Shown piece by piece: positions 23,731 to 46,769 of a DNA stretch of 64,000 nucleotides (position 1 is the stretch's first letter; every line of letters starts with the position of its first letter). This stretch comes from Pempheris klunzingeri (lineage: Eukaryota > Chordata > Actinopteri > Acropomatiformes > Pempheridae): positions 24,270,667 to 24,334,666 of the forward strand of contig NC_092018.1 in assembly GCF_042242105.1 (NCBI RefSeq), given 5' to 3'. Made by a program: the position numbers and the translations under genes. Under the pieces are notes generated by a model that saw only the letters and a program-made list of their open reading frames with translations, was not told the DNA's origin and did not search any database.

Positions 23731-26700
23731 GGTATGAATTTGTTATCAGTTTACTGACTGAGCGCTGCCTTTTCGCCGGCTATGCTAACATTGTTAGCCA
23801 AACGGTAGCATTAGCATCCGTAGCTTTGCCATTGCTTTTTGACAGCTGAGGTTAATTAACTAAGTGAAAGAAACACGTAAACCTACAGTAAACTAACGTT
23901 AAATGTGCAGACTCGCTTTGCTCGTTTGGTTTGTTTTGAACAGCATGATATTTATTGTTTAAACCCTCAAACTACATTTTTTGTCAAAGGTCAAGCTCGA
24001 GAAAATCACTTGGACCTGTACGAAGTGTATTTCAAAATAAGTCAAATTGTAGCCCCAGTGTCCTCCACTTACTTAATGTGCGTCAGTATACCTGCACTTG
24101 CCACAGTTATGGCTGAATTGAATATTTTTCTTTTTAATTAAAGCTAATTTACATTGAACTACCACCATGTTTTGTTGTCTATTGGCTTTTGTTATTCTCT
24201 GCAATGCTTTTCAAACAATACTGTAACACTACTTTTAGTTCGGCAAGTGCACAAGAGTAACTACAAATATTTGAAAATAGTGTTGATACCTTGAGGTCTT
24301 CAGAGTTTTTGACTCTGCGAGGTGAAGTGTAGATATCTTTCTCATCTGGATCTGGGTATGGATATCTGCAGGATAAAGCCATGTTACATCTGCTATCTAT
24401 CTACCAGACCATATATCTATTATATCTGTAGCCTAGCCCTGCTTTCACTGTAGGTTGAAATTCGGCTGTTCACGATCAGGGTTTCGATACAATTATAATA
24501 GTTTTAGTAAAAGCTGATGAGGAGCATGGCCTACGTGTCGAGCTGTGCCTTTGTTTTGAAAGCGTGTGGCCAAACCGGAAGTGGAATAGCTGAAAATCCC
24601 TGCATGTCTGACCTTATGGCTAACTAGCTAGAAGGGTAATGTCCTTAGTTTAAGTTGCCTTTTTGTCTCTAACGTGATTCTTTCGACGTGTACTTGCTCC
24701 ACAGAGTGGGGCTAATGTCTTCACTTAACGGTGTGGCTGTTATGTGCTTGTGTAGTTGAATGACACATCGTTTGGGCTAACGTTAGCCGAGCTGCTGCTG
24801 CTAATGTAGGTGTAGCCAAGCACAATGTAAATTTGCCATGTCCCTGAGAAGAGTCAACAGTGAACTGAAGTTGCAGCAAACAGTGTGTGTCTTTCTACAT
24901 CCTCCTCTGTCTGACTTTCTCAATTCATTTTAAAACATGTATTTTTATCCAGAGGTGGTCACAGATGTTTCCCAACTTTCCCGGAACAGCTTGGAAAAAT
25001 CAGTATTTCACATCCCACTCGTTAGATCACTGTGCAGGAGATGTGACTTAGGAGAAACCCCCCACCCTGGCTCTGTCTGATCGTTGCTTCTCCTAGTAAA
25101 AAAAACATTTTGTGGAAAACTCTCCTGTCTTGGAAACTTTGATCCAAGTGACATTGAACAAAGGGGGGGGAGAAAGAAATGTATTCCCATAAAACTCTCA
25201 TAGCTCAGGACCAAAGCCACGCTCAGTTTGATCTGCTTCTACAATGGCAGCTTGATGTTGTTGAGGTCAAAGGTGCCAAAAAAGTACATGCGGCTTGTCG
25301 GGGCATTTTAGTTACTGGTCCTATTTTCAGCACATTGTAGCAGCATTGAAATCCTGAAATTGATTATAATTTGATTGAAGGCTGCATCATAAAAGATGGC
25401 TTGTTTAGTTGCGCTCCAGGCTTGCGTACTGATTATGAGGCATACTTTGGCAGATGAAATTCAAGGTTTGACACTGTCTACTTTGTCTTAGGAAGACTGG
25501 TGCCTGTTTGTCCTTGTACACACAGCTACCCTTGTAGGGTTTACTTTTTTTTTTTTTTACAGGAGACGCCACCACAGGAAGCTGATGTTATGGGAAGGAA
25601 GTGCCTCCCCGCAGTTAAAGCATGAATAAGGAAGAGAGCGGGGGAAAGGATATTAATGAATTACTAGAAAACTGCTACCCCCACCTCCTTCTCTTCCCAG
25701 ACTTAACTGTCTGCTTCTCCGGCCTCCTCTGTCTCAGTTTCATGCTTTGTCCAGCCGTCTCTGAAGGAACACTGCACACAGTCTTGTTCTTTTGGTCAGC
25801 CTTGAATCAGATCCATGGCATTCATTAACACTGAAATGAAATACTCTAGCTCTGCTTAATTTGAATCAGGACAAGTATCATGGGCGTCTGGCCTAGTGAG
25901 GAGCAGCTTACATTCTGCAGCACAGAGCGCTACACGGTCAAAATGGGTTTAGGTGTTTTGCTCATGTATATAGTTCTGTTACAACCACCTACCTCCTCAT
26001 AGGATAGCTTTACTGATAGTGATGTACTTTTTATATTTAATGGGCCAAATGATTTCAGTTTACTCACCCATATCCTTTTGGTTGCTTTTATTTACTATTT
26101 TTTAAATATCAGCCCAACAGTCTCTTCCTCTGCAGAAGAATTATGGAGTTGGCAATCAATCACCTTGGCAAATATTTAAGAAATTGCTGCTGTTGGCAGA
26201 CAAACCTTTTAAGTTCTGTGTCGTTCATTAAAGAATTTAAACAAGTAGGATGATATTGTGAACAGTCAGCCCAATGATGTGTCACAGATATGTGACGTCA
26301 TATGAATTTAGGGTGCATATTTCATTATTGTTTTAAGAGTCCCTAATATGCTACACACACAAACCTTTTTGCAGTAGATTTGCTGAGTGAGGGAGTGAAA
26401 GAAAAGGCAGCTGCCTCTGCCCTATTTAGCTGCACTTCTCATCCCCAGCCTTTTGGTCCCATGTCTATTCACATCCAATGAAAAGAGCTGTGCTCTAGCT
26501 AGCAGCTCTCTGTTTCAGACATCTGCTTTGACACAGATTCAGCTATTTAGTGAACTGGCTAGTTGTTGAGTGCACATGCCAGTACTCGGGGAAAACGCCC
26601 TGCTGAACGTGCGTTATGGATAAATACATTCATACAGTCAGTATAGAGTTAAGTACGCAGACCAATAAGGTGGGGGAAATAATATAAAGATGCGCCATAA

Positions 26701-27092
26701 TGTATTCTGTAGCTAACAAGGTCCTATTGATTGTCCTGTATCTCCCGCTGGAGAAGTTAACGGTAACTTGGTGGTAAGAATTTAGCAGCGTACTGTCTGT
26801 TAGTCTGTTATAGTGATTAAAATCTACATCTGCACCGAGCTGCTGAGTCTAACCAGCTGAGATGCATTATTTTTTGCTGTGTCCTCCACATGAGGCAGGG
26901 AAGATTTTTTGTCTTCAGTTTGCTTGCACCTTTTGTAAACTCACATACAACTATCTGTGATGTGATCGTATGTGGCATGAATACTTCTGTGTTTTTCTTG
27001 GGAAAAATACACATCTTTATCTTTAAGTCCCATCAAACTCCTCATAACTCTTCCTGAAGGTTAGAGTTGTGATTTTTTTGTGGTTTGGTTGT

Positions 27093-27337
27093 TGGAGCGG
27101 CTCTCAGAGGTAGAGTGGGTCGTCCCTCAATCGGAAGGTCTGTGGTTCAATCCCTGGCTCCTATGTCGAAGTGTCCTTGGGCAAGACACTGAACCCCAAC
27201 TTGTGTGAATGTGTGTGACAGAATAGTCTCCTCCAACTTAGATTCCTGTGTGAATGGGCGAATGAGGATGTGATATAAAAAGCTCTTTGAGTAGTTGAAA
27301 TGACTAGAAAGGCACTACACAAATACAGACCATTTAC
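27093..27337 (+). mobile_element. tRNA-derived SINE with teleost LINE-like tail
   Basis: The 5' part has the two internal Pol III promoter boxes of a tRNA-like head: an A-box-like CTCAGAGGTAGAG near 27103 and a B box GGTTCAATCC at 27144-27153. The 3' part reads AAAAAGCTCTTTGAGTAG ... AAATACAGACCATTTAC, a tail widely dispersed in teleost genomes. It is in the specc1l first intron. A truncated copy of the tail occurs at 55051-55083. It is not a functional tRNA gene, since it has no cloverleaf with anticodon arm. Confidence 0.75.
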
Positions 27338-29138
27338 GTCACTAGAGGCCAAGGTTAACCTGACTGAAATAGTAAGCCAAATAAATGAAAAAACTGAATC
27401 GAGGGATCTGTGCACTCAGATGGGAAGATTTGGTGCAGGATGACGGAATTGAAATAACACCTGTGTAAAGGCAACACAGCTGTAATCTATTTGAAAAGTA
27501 TTTGTTTTTGAATAAAGTGTGGTTTTGGTTTAGTAGCAGGTTATTTGGGATTCTCTAGAAGTATCAGAACAGTATGTGAGTCATTGTTTACAGATCTGCC
27601 CTCGCTCCAGCTGTGTCAGATGTTAGACATTGATTCATTTTTGTAGTGTGTATTTCTTTAGCGAAGAATCAAGGAAAGGTTTCAGTCAGTCAATTTAAAC
27701 ATTTGTGCTCCTGTTAAAACACAATCAGCATCTTACAGTGTTCCATTTAAAGTCTGATTCACTGCTGATGTCTTATTATGTTTTTTCCCCACGTCCAAAC
27801 AACAAACTTTTGCTCAGGAAAACAAAAGCACACTGACTCAGAGATAGATTGTTGCGGGCTTTCCTGCATACAATAAATAACTTCAGCTCACTTTTTCCTC
27901 TTAAGAGCCTTAATGCAAAAAGAACTCCAAGACATCCAACTCTTTGTCTCCAGCTGTGTCCCGAATCACTTTTTTTTTTTTTCTATCATGGCATCAAGTC
28001 AGGTTTTCTGCAGACCTGGACGCAACACGTGAACAATGCTGAATAATGCTTCTTCTGTTTCATACAAGCTTTTGTTATTTGGTTACAGCCAGTTTCAACA
28101 CCTTGTTCCGTGCCAAACGAACACAGTTGAAGTAGAATATTTTTCTGTGACCTGTCACTTCAATACACACTTTGAAATGCAGTTTACCAAATTTTTCTTA
28201 AGAGTTGGCCCCCATTCAATTAAAAGGAATCTTGTCTTAGTTGTCAAGTTGCTTCAGTAGAACAACGGTAATTGTGAGCTGGTGTGAGTACATCTTGCAC
28301 AAACATGGCACTAAATGATTTCTTGGCAGTGCAAAATGAAATTCAGTGTATTAGACCGGTTGCCGAGTAACAGACCAACGGACTCACATTTTTGCCTCAC
28401 AGAATATTTCACTTTGATCTGTGAAGGAATCTACTTTTCCTTTTTTGGCTCTGCTGATTATTTTACACAGTGCTAGAGCAAATCCTGTCATGCAGATCTT
28501 TGTCTGTGCCAAAGAGAATATTGTAAGACTACATTCTTCCCATGAATAAATATACACCAATAGCAGCAACTACCCGTACGGATTAAAGTAAAAGTCTTTA
28601 TCACTGGCATCGTTTTTGCAGCTGACAGGCAAATAAAACTCTGAACTCACTGAACTATCACAAGCTCACGAGAGCCCTCTAGTGGAGATATTGTAGTGTT
28701 TATTTTACGTTCCTGTGTCTGGGGTGGTCCCCTTCAGCTGTCTGAACAGCTACCAAATGTTACTACAGTGAAGACAAATGATTTAAATTGCAAGTACCAC
28801 GGAAGTGACTATGTGTCATGATAAATGAATGAACTAATCATTATGGGTATGAGGAAAATAAGCAAAATCATCCTCTACCTCCCAAACACCAACTGTCAAG
28901 AATACACTTCAAATCACCGAGACAGACGGAGAGAAACACGTTTTCTAGAAGTTCCCCGCTATTCAGCGTGATCTCAGAGTTTTTTTTTTTTACTGTTTAG
29001 GGAATAATGACTGTGGAAAGAATTCCTCTTCCATGGAAAACTGGAGCTATCACTCTGCTCACTCACATACATTACCTTTCTCCTCCCTCTGTTGTGCACA
29101 GATTGAGCTGTAAATGCATCAGCATCAGAGGGCTCAGT

Positions 29139-39115
<9,977 letters not shown>

Positions 39116-40649
39116 CTTCACCGTCTCACCCACCCTGCTCCTGCAACACAGTCAGAGCCATGCAAGCCCTCCTAAGCTCTCAGCAACCTCTCACGGTCAA
39201 CTGTTATACCTCACTGCCCCCCCCCACACACACACACCACAGCGAAGCCCAGTCACAGTGCATGTCGGTCCTCAGTATTTAGCAACACTAAAGGCAGACC
39301 AGGACACGCACACAGCTACTACCATCCAGTACCATCAGTGCAGTGTAGAAGGCGCTTTATGTGAAGTTGTACTCTTAAGGGCTTGCCCGTATGTCTACTG
39401 TTACACTAGTAAGCTATGACCAGCGATGAAATCCTGTAGATCATCTTTGCTGTCAGTCCACATGTGAAGGAGCAGCATGAATAACAAGTCTTAGTGCCTT
39501 CTACCTGGCTTTTCCTGGCAAATAATATTCCCTCAGCGTAAACCCAGTGTCCAGGGTGTTAAGGGGGAATTCCTGCAAATCTGACTTTTCAGCTACTTTG
39601 CAAGAGGAGTCATTTTCATATATAGTCACACTGTTTTTTGTTTTTTTTTCATTTGTTGGTTGCGAATATTTTGTGGGAAACATCAGCTTCTACAGAAAAG
39701 CAAACCAAAAGCCAGTAATGTTGGAATTTCCCAGTAACCTTGAAAATTCCCTCTGAAAGGAATTTGGACAGACGCAGCCTTTTTGCACCAAGTCTTCCAG
39801 ACGTTACAGTACAATACAGATGCCTCTCTTTAATGGATAAAGTGCCTGTGTGAGTTTTGATGCAGGAGACCAGGATGTGAGCTCTCTCTACGGGCCACAG
39901 AGGCGGTGTCTTTTCACTACAGCTTGTGAAGCTCAAAGATTCGAGGAACTGTTGCCAAATTTCTCTCAGAGCCTTTCGATTTGCGGCCGATTGCGACTGA
40001 TGCTGCAGACGGCTACTTCATCAGCATCTCATCACGAGCGACTGTTTGCTTTTCAAGCACAGAAACACGCCACGCTCTACACACAGCGAAGCAGCACTAA
40101 CAGTCTTATGATGGTTTCCACTCAAACATTCATGAAGGTGGACTAATATTCATTCGATGAACTATATAATGTGAGTGTTTGCATTCTGTTGATTTCTTTT
40201 ATTTTGGCACATACAAGCGCACACAGCAGCATTTCATCGTAACCAAAATATGATTGAGTAGCGTTTAGTTTTTTGATAAAATACGTTTTAACTAACATAA
40301 GTTGTGTTTGGATCAGAGAGCCTTGAAGCTGGGGTAGGCAGTTTTTCTAGAAAAGGCAGAATTTGAAAAATGCAGCCCTCATCCTGTAGTTCTCCCCTGT
40401 CCTGTGTCTGTCCTACCACCGGACCAACACGGGCACATGCACAAGATTCACACGCTGAAGAAAGTGAAGTTAGCAGCTTCAGCTGACTGATGATGACCCT
40501 TCCTGTTTTCTTTGGAACCAGAAAACCCTTTAAGTTTATATACTGTAATTCAAGGCTATAATGTTAGCTAGCTACATAAACATAAACAGATTACACAATT
40601 AGCCACAGCCTTTGGTTACAGTTAGCACAAGGTTAAACTGTTAGCAACA

Positions 40650-40887
40650 TTAACCCTTGTATGGTGTTCGGGTTTGTGGACCCGTGTTTTCATGTTCTTT
40701 ATCAAAAGAAAAATTATACGATTCATATTTTTTTCAAACTCAGACTCATCAATATGAGGAAGGCCAATGAGTCTGAGTTTGAAAAATAATAATAATTAAA
40801 TAATAATAATAATTAATCGTATCATTTTGCTCTTGATTTAAAAAAAAAAAAAAAAAGAAAACTGGTCCCACAGACATACAAGGTTAA
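40650..40887. mobile_element. piggyBac-like MITE with internal hairpin
   Basis: A 238-bp element bounded by TTAA on each side (40650-40653 and 40884-40887). The termini are imperfect inverted repeats: TTAACCCTTGTATGG on the left and the complement of TTAACCTTGTATGTC on the right. The interior holds a long inverted repeat, TTCAAACTCAGACTCAT facing ATGAGTCTGAGTTTGAA (about 40734-40785). There is no ORF. TTAA ends beginning with C triplets are typical of piggyBac-derived miniature elements. Confidence 0.7.
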
Positions 40888-41407
40888 ACAAGGCCTCTCA
40901 TCGCCTGCTATCAAGGTAAATCTACACACACAACCTAACAAAACCACTGCAAGATATGAGGGATGATTCAGATATTACAGCAACATGAAGTTAGAAGCTT
41001 CTCTCAACCCAATCATGATTGGGATCCCAGCGCTGATATACAACATCGCATAATATGAGCTTGCATACGGATCTGAACGGCCAGCAGCGACACTAAAAAG
41101 GTCTCCCACCGTGGGCTAGACTTTTTTAAGGCTGGAAAACAGCCAAGAGGAGATGCAGCGGTCTGCTTCTTTCTCACACCACTTGAATGATCCTGAAAGG
41201 TTATCATGGAATTATTGCCCAATGACACCAAAAATAAACTGCTTATCCCAGCTTTAAACTCTCTCAGCCTGGGGGGGGGTCTAATTAGAAAAATAGTGTC
41301 TCACCAGAGACGTCATGTTGGGAACATGTGCTCTAGTTTTTGGAAACCAGCAGAGACGGATTCAGAGGTGAAGACACAATTAAATAGGTCAATGCAGCTT
41401 CTCATTG

Positions 41408-41500
41408 AAGGAGTAGTTCAACATGGGAGATTAACTTTATTGCAGCGTTAGATTGATACCATCAAACTTCTTATCTAACAGGTGTATTTCCCAAAATGTC
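41408..41500. repeat. inverted fragment of the same teleost interspersed repeat
   Basis: Reads AAGGAGTAGTTCAACATGGG on the plus strand, followed by the reversed copy of the same motif (TGTATTTCCCAAAATGTC), so two ends of the repeat face one another. It matches the repeat start also seen at 52575. Confidence 0.5.
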
Positions 41501-43400
41501 ATGTCTGTGCAATTAATTTTGCACACGAATGGCAAAATATGCACAAGTGATCAGACAATTCATTGTGCCATAGACTTTTTTTTTTTTTTGTGTTAATACT
41601 GTTGCAGTGTTAGACAGGTAGTTTTGAAATTGCTCTAATGACTAACGATTACTGTAGAGATACTTTGTAGATCGCAGAGTCATTTAATATGTCTGATTTC
41701 AGTCAACATTTATGTTGTGGGTAACACTTTTACATTCCCCTAGTTAGCATTTCTAAGCACAACACGCTATAATGTGGTCGTACCTTCCTCCGTATGGATG
41801 TCCACAGGAGGAAATCCTTTTGATGAACAGATGAACAAACACTAATGTGCTGCTTAGAAACGCTAAACAGTGGGAACTTCTAACAGTGTTACCGTGTAAT
41901 GCTGTCTGACTGCCTTGCCGTGTTTATCGTGCCTCAACATACCAAGTTCACTGTATTTATTTGCATGATTTGCAATCGTTTTAATGAGGTCACTGCTTTA
42001 TTTGTGTTTCTGAGGTGTATATGAATTTATTACACACACAGTTAGAAGCTGCACTGAGATAAGCTTTTTGTATTCACACGAATTTCCTGCCTTAACAGTT
42101 TAGCCGAGGCCTCTGCGAAGTGAAACTGTGACACTTCAAACTGCGGTTATCTCTCCTCACCAGAAGTGTCACGGCGTGTAAATGGTTTCTAAAACAAGGT
42201 CCTTCTCGTTTGTACTTCTTGAGGAACACTACCAGCGCGTGGTGGTCATAAACTTTTTTTGGGAAGCTAGTTGAATCCCCCTCGTGTGTCTGGTGAAGTT
42301 GACTACACACTATTTTGACTTGGATCGGATGGAACTGCCAGCTGGTGTCAGTAGCGACGTCAGAAACATTTTTGTCTCGATTTAGAAGCACATCCTGTCG
42401 CGCTGTTTGCCAAGCCCCATCACAAAGTGTACAGCTGCAGTAGATATTCAGTGATTTAGATTAGCACAAGTCTGCAACAATCACAGTTTGTTTTTTTGTG
42501 TACAAGAGAGCGCGCTAGTAAGTTATTTGATGCCTTTCTGAAAGCATTGGCTCTCTGCTGATAGGAGCCTGTGGTGCCACGATACAGAGGATTATCAGCC
42601 AACAGTTTTATCGTGTCCTGCTTGATTCCACCGCCGGCCCGCGTGTTTTATTGCTCCCGACAGGACCGTTTGAGAGCTACAGAAAGATTTGAAGCCTCTC
42701 CATCCTGAAAGTGGAATGTGTTTTGATCACGCTTTAGTGATCCCGGGACTTTCTGAGGTCCAGCGCATGCTGATGTGGAGTGATTGATGAACACTGTGCC
42801 CGGCCTGCTTAGGAGAAACTAGACGGCTGGCAAAAGCTTGGAAGCACATTCCACCTACAAATGATGCAGCCATGAGATATATGTTACACTGTTTGGGACC
42901 CAAGGTGATGCCCTTCAATAAGCAAATCAAATGTGAACAGTGCATTATGTCTTGATTGGGTCCACTTCAACACACATTTCTTTTTGTTTTTGTTTACTTG
43001 AACATGCTCTGAGAATTCCACTGACCTGCTTTACTTTGTCTTTGTTTTCCATGTTGCCTTTTTTTTTTTTTTTTTTTTTTTTAACAATCCACGCCACATG
43101 TTTTTGGTGTGGAATATTTGTTTTCCTGATCACATTACATGCAGTGCTGAAATGGTCCCTAGATGAAGTTAAAGCTGAATGAATGTGTGTGTGTGTGTGT
43201 GTATATGTGTGTGTAAAGGGACTAAGCTACAGTATTAAGTGCACACTACAGTGATAATCAGTTGTAAAGAAAAAATGCTGTCTGGTTCTATGTTGCTTTA
43301 TTTTTGTGGCAATAGTTATAAAAGACCATTGAAACAGCCATGTTTGTTGTCATCATTGTTTCAGCCAGTGGGTTCAACTTCACCTGTGGGTCCACCTCCA

Positions 43401-43567
43401 GTCATTAGACGGTGACGGGGCTCTGCCTCTGACTTCTAACTGGATTCACTGTCTCAACACCGACACAAGTTTAATGTGTGCCATTAACAGGCTCCTGTGT
43501 ATTCATAGCAGGCTTTTAACTGATCCGCCCCTGGAGAGGAAACGGAGGCGCAATCAGACTCAATATG

Positions 43568-43598
<31 letters not shown>

Positions 43599-43820
43599 AG
43601 ACAGAGGGAGGGAGGGAGAGAGAGAGAAGAAAAGAGCGAGTCTCATCTGTCTGAAGTCACTCACCAAAGAAACGGTGTTACATCATCTTATCTGAGCCAG
43701 AGACATTGATCAGAAATGCTCGGCGGGTTTAGTAAGCAGAATAAAAACTGAACAAGTGGAGGCTTTTATTAACAACAGGCTTCTTCTCTGCGACCTGCTC
43801 GATGGACGTCAAGAAAACAG
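43401..43820 (+). promoter_or_regulatory. adora2a: candidate adora2a first exon with microsatellite
   Basis: The block ends with GATGGACGTCAAGAAAACAG then GTGAGTCG, a near-perfect donor at 43821. It lies about 4 kb upstream of the coding exon of adora2a and could be its non-coding leader exon, as mammalian ADORA2A also has distal alternative leader exons. A GT/AG microsatellite (43567-43635) sits inside. There is no transcript evidence. Confidence 0.3.
43567..43635. repeat. compound GT/GA microsatellite
   Basis: GT dinucleotides followed by GA and GGGA units over about 69 bp. Confidence 0.9.
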
Positions 43821-45879
43821 GTGAGTCGTTTCGCTTCAGAAGAAGTTCTGCTCTGCGTGGATTCTGAGTGTTTGCACTTTCTTAGCATTACATTAGATAC
43901 CAACACATTAAACGGTGCCAGCTGGCTGCAGCGTGCAGAACACCGAGGGATGAGTGTGCTGGGGGGGGTGAGAAGAGGGAGGCAGGGGTGTCACACTGGG
44001 TGTCACACTGGGAGTCATGTTCTCTCACCTGAGAGCAAAGCCGAGCGTCCCCACAGTATTCCTGTGGACACTCCATGTGTGTGTGAGTCTTAGGTCTGGT
44101 CTCAGTAGTTCAGGGTGTGACTGCACCGTCACTGTTGGCTCACAATGACTCAAACTCCTCTCACAGTTTGCTGATGAACACTCCCCTAGTAAATGAACTA
44201 ATAGTTCTAAAACAGGATGCAGGCTGGAGCTGCTTCTGAGCAGATTTTAAAGCCATGTCCAGTGCATTCATCAGAAATAATTTGTCAGCAAATAGCAAGA
44301 GAGACAGACACAGAAAGGTGGGGGAGTGCCTGATATTAAATCCATGAGGTTATAGTTCAAGATCAGCTGTATGCTTTAAGACAATAGCAGCAGAATTGCT
44401 TGTTGTTGGAGGGGGGGGGTAGTGATTGATGTGTGTGTGTGTTAGAGACCCCCCCAGCTCTGTTTTTAATAAAAGTTACTCACTGAGCCTTTAAGTGAGG
44501 AAGTTTTTCTAAAATTATCCAAAAGTTATCTAATTCGCTAAAAAAAAAAAAATCCTAAAAATACCAAAATTAACTGACAGTTTTTGGGGCCCCTGAGGGT
44601 CTGGGGCCCTGGCTGGTTAGTAATGCAGCCTTATAAACTGCATATATCCTATATACATCCTATATCACCGGTACAAATGTCTGCACACTGACAAAAATTA
44701 CAAGAGGCTCTAAAGATGTAAGAGGGAAAGTGACAAATGGGAGAAAAAATATGATAAAAACTCTTTTCAGTTAGTAACAAAAAAGCCCCAGAAAAGTATA
44801 GTTTTAATCGTGACTATGTGACGACTGTGTAGTAACTTTACCGCGTCAGTGTTTAGTTAATGGACGCCTCAGTAATCTACCAGCAGCTGTATCGTCCCTT
44901 TTGGGATCTATGAGCACCGTGCAGTGACGGTGTCTGTTATCAGGAAGCTGAAAGCCTTGAAGAGTGTTCCTCCTCTACTTCCTCTGCACGGCAGGAGGAG
45001 TACGAGGTGGTAATAGGCCAAACATCTCAATCATGGATCTGAATACAGATACTTTTAAATAATGTGGCTAAAGTGAACCGAAGCCTGTCCATAAGAAAGT
45101 CTCACTTTCACTTGTTTCACTAAAAATCTTCTCAGATGGGTTTCACCATTCCATAATTCCACAGCTTAGGTTATTATGGGATGCATTGCGAGCATGGGAG
45201 AATCACTGCTGTAGGTTTCAGAGATGAATCATTTACTGTCCTCTGGGATCTTTGTTTTGGATGCATCACTGCTGCATAAAACATTATAACACATTCTAAT
45301 GATAACCTGAATATCAGGTTGCCGCTCAGAGCAAAGAAAATAACCCAAAACTTCATTTGCAAGTCAAATTGAATGAAAAAACAAAACAAAACAAAGCAGA
45401 ACAAAAAACAGCTGATAACTATCAACCTTGAAATAGCAAGTCTTTGGTATTAATAAAAAGACCCAAAGGGACAACCCTGATTCAGAGAGCGAAGACCTCT
45501 GTGTTCCAGCACAGCTGTCGTCTCTGAAAGTTAGCTGTAACCTTAAGAAATGATCCCTCAGAGGGAATTCAGCACCACGAAACCAGCAGATTTCCGTTTG
45601 TGAAGCTTTTTAGATACATCAGATGTCTCACAATGACCATATTCATGGGGCCATACTTATCAGACATCTGAGAATCATATGTGAAAATGCCCTGAAGACC
45701 AACAGTAGGCGTAAAAAGTTACACATTTATCAGGTGACATTCACAGCTTGCAAAACAGGACATTAGAGGAAACAAGCTACAAACACATCATATTATCATA
45801 TTATCAACTCTTTCATGTTCGTGTGGTGAACTCGCCGGCAAACAAAGGCTAATTTCTGGCGTTTGGCGTCCACTCAGCT

Positions 45880-46110
45880 GTGTTTCTGGCTACCTGGTGA
45901 ATGGAAATCTAATGTTCACTTCTCTGTAGCTTAGTTTTGGTCTCCACCAGCTATGGAGGGAAATAGCTTCAGCTCTCAGGCTGCTAAATGCTCAGCTAGT
46001 CACAAATGAGAGGTGATGTATATACCCAACGAAAAGGGAACTTTTCTGCTTTTTCTGTCGAGCTCGCTCTTTCCTTCAGTGGTGATTTGGGTTTTTGGAG
46101 CTTTTTGGCT
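45880..46110. repeat. interspersed repeat copy upstream of adora2a
   Basis: A diverged second copy of the repeat at 3520-3740, sharing TTTTGGTCTCCAC and the following GAGGAAATA-like block in the same order and orientation. Confidence 0.45.
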
Positions 46111-46769
46111 GGAAAGTGATCAATAGAACTGACAGGAACGGCAGTGTGGAGTTTTAATTGTCCTCGCATTGATTTATTGTGAATATGAAAATATTGATTA
46201 TAGCAGCTTTAAATCCTCTCAATACTTGGTTTCACATTTAAGTATTTTTCTAATAGCTCGGCCTTTATTACGGCATGTAAGGGTGGAGGAGGAGGGGGGC
46301 TTTGGGGCTTCCGGTGTTTCATCACTTCTCACTACTACTCACTCACAATCACTCCTCCAAATTTCTAATTTCTCTTTGAACAGAAATTAATCAACCTGAC
46401 CAAAGATGGTAATGAGGGCAGTTGGTTATGATAGATGTAGCTGTATTAAAAGACCTGGACCAAAAATAATGTAACTGTGGGCAGAGAAAAAAAACGTTCC
46501 TCAAATGACAATGTGGGTTCCAACATCTATCACATTAATCCTCCTCTGCTGGGTAAATTCCAGTCAGCCGTTATGTAGAAAAATGTGCGTTACCTCCTCA
46601 TAGTCACATTTTCCGCTACCTGTACGTGAGAAACTTTTTAAGACAATGTTTAGTCCATTCTGTCATCTTACCCATGCAGCATCCCCTCCCTCACTGTCTT
46701 AAAGGAGATTACCTCCTCTGAATAACTGAAGGATGCATGGGGCATGGACACTGGCTCTGAAATATCTCT

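Larger units (their letters stand above)
22741..29101 (+). other. bcr-specc1l intergenic region and specc1l first intron
   Basis: About 6.4 kb without a recognisable gene. It contains a tRNA-derived SINE (27093-27337) and homopolymer runs, such as T runs before 25560 and near 27970 and 28980. Short ORFs here show no domain. The segment ends in a pyrimidine-rich acceptor at 29101 before the first coding exon of specc1l. Confidence 0.6.
39116..43400 (+). other. specc1l 3' UTR and downstream spacer
   Basis: Non-coding sequence after the specc1l stop. It includes fragments of interspersed repeats and a piggyBac-like miniature element at 40650-40887. An AATAAA occurs near 41233, but the end of the transcript cannot be fixed. 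A 20-bp T run lies near 43062-43081. No gene is recognised. Confidence 0.5.

Noticed and set aside
27101-27160. Possible tRNA gene
   Set aside because: A and B boxes are present but no full cloverleaf or anticodon arm; the unit continues into a dispersed SINE tail.
43960-44020. Short GTGTCACACTGG direct repeats as a possible array
   Set aside because: Only two or three short tandem units; no regular repeat-spacer structure, and CRISPR arrays are not expected in animal nuclear DNA.
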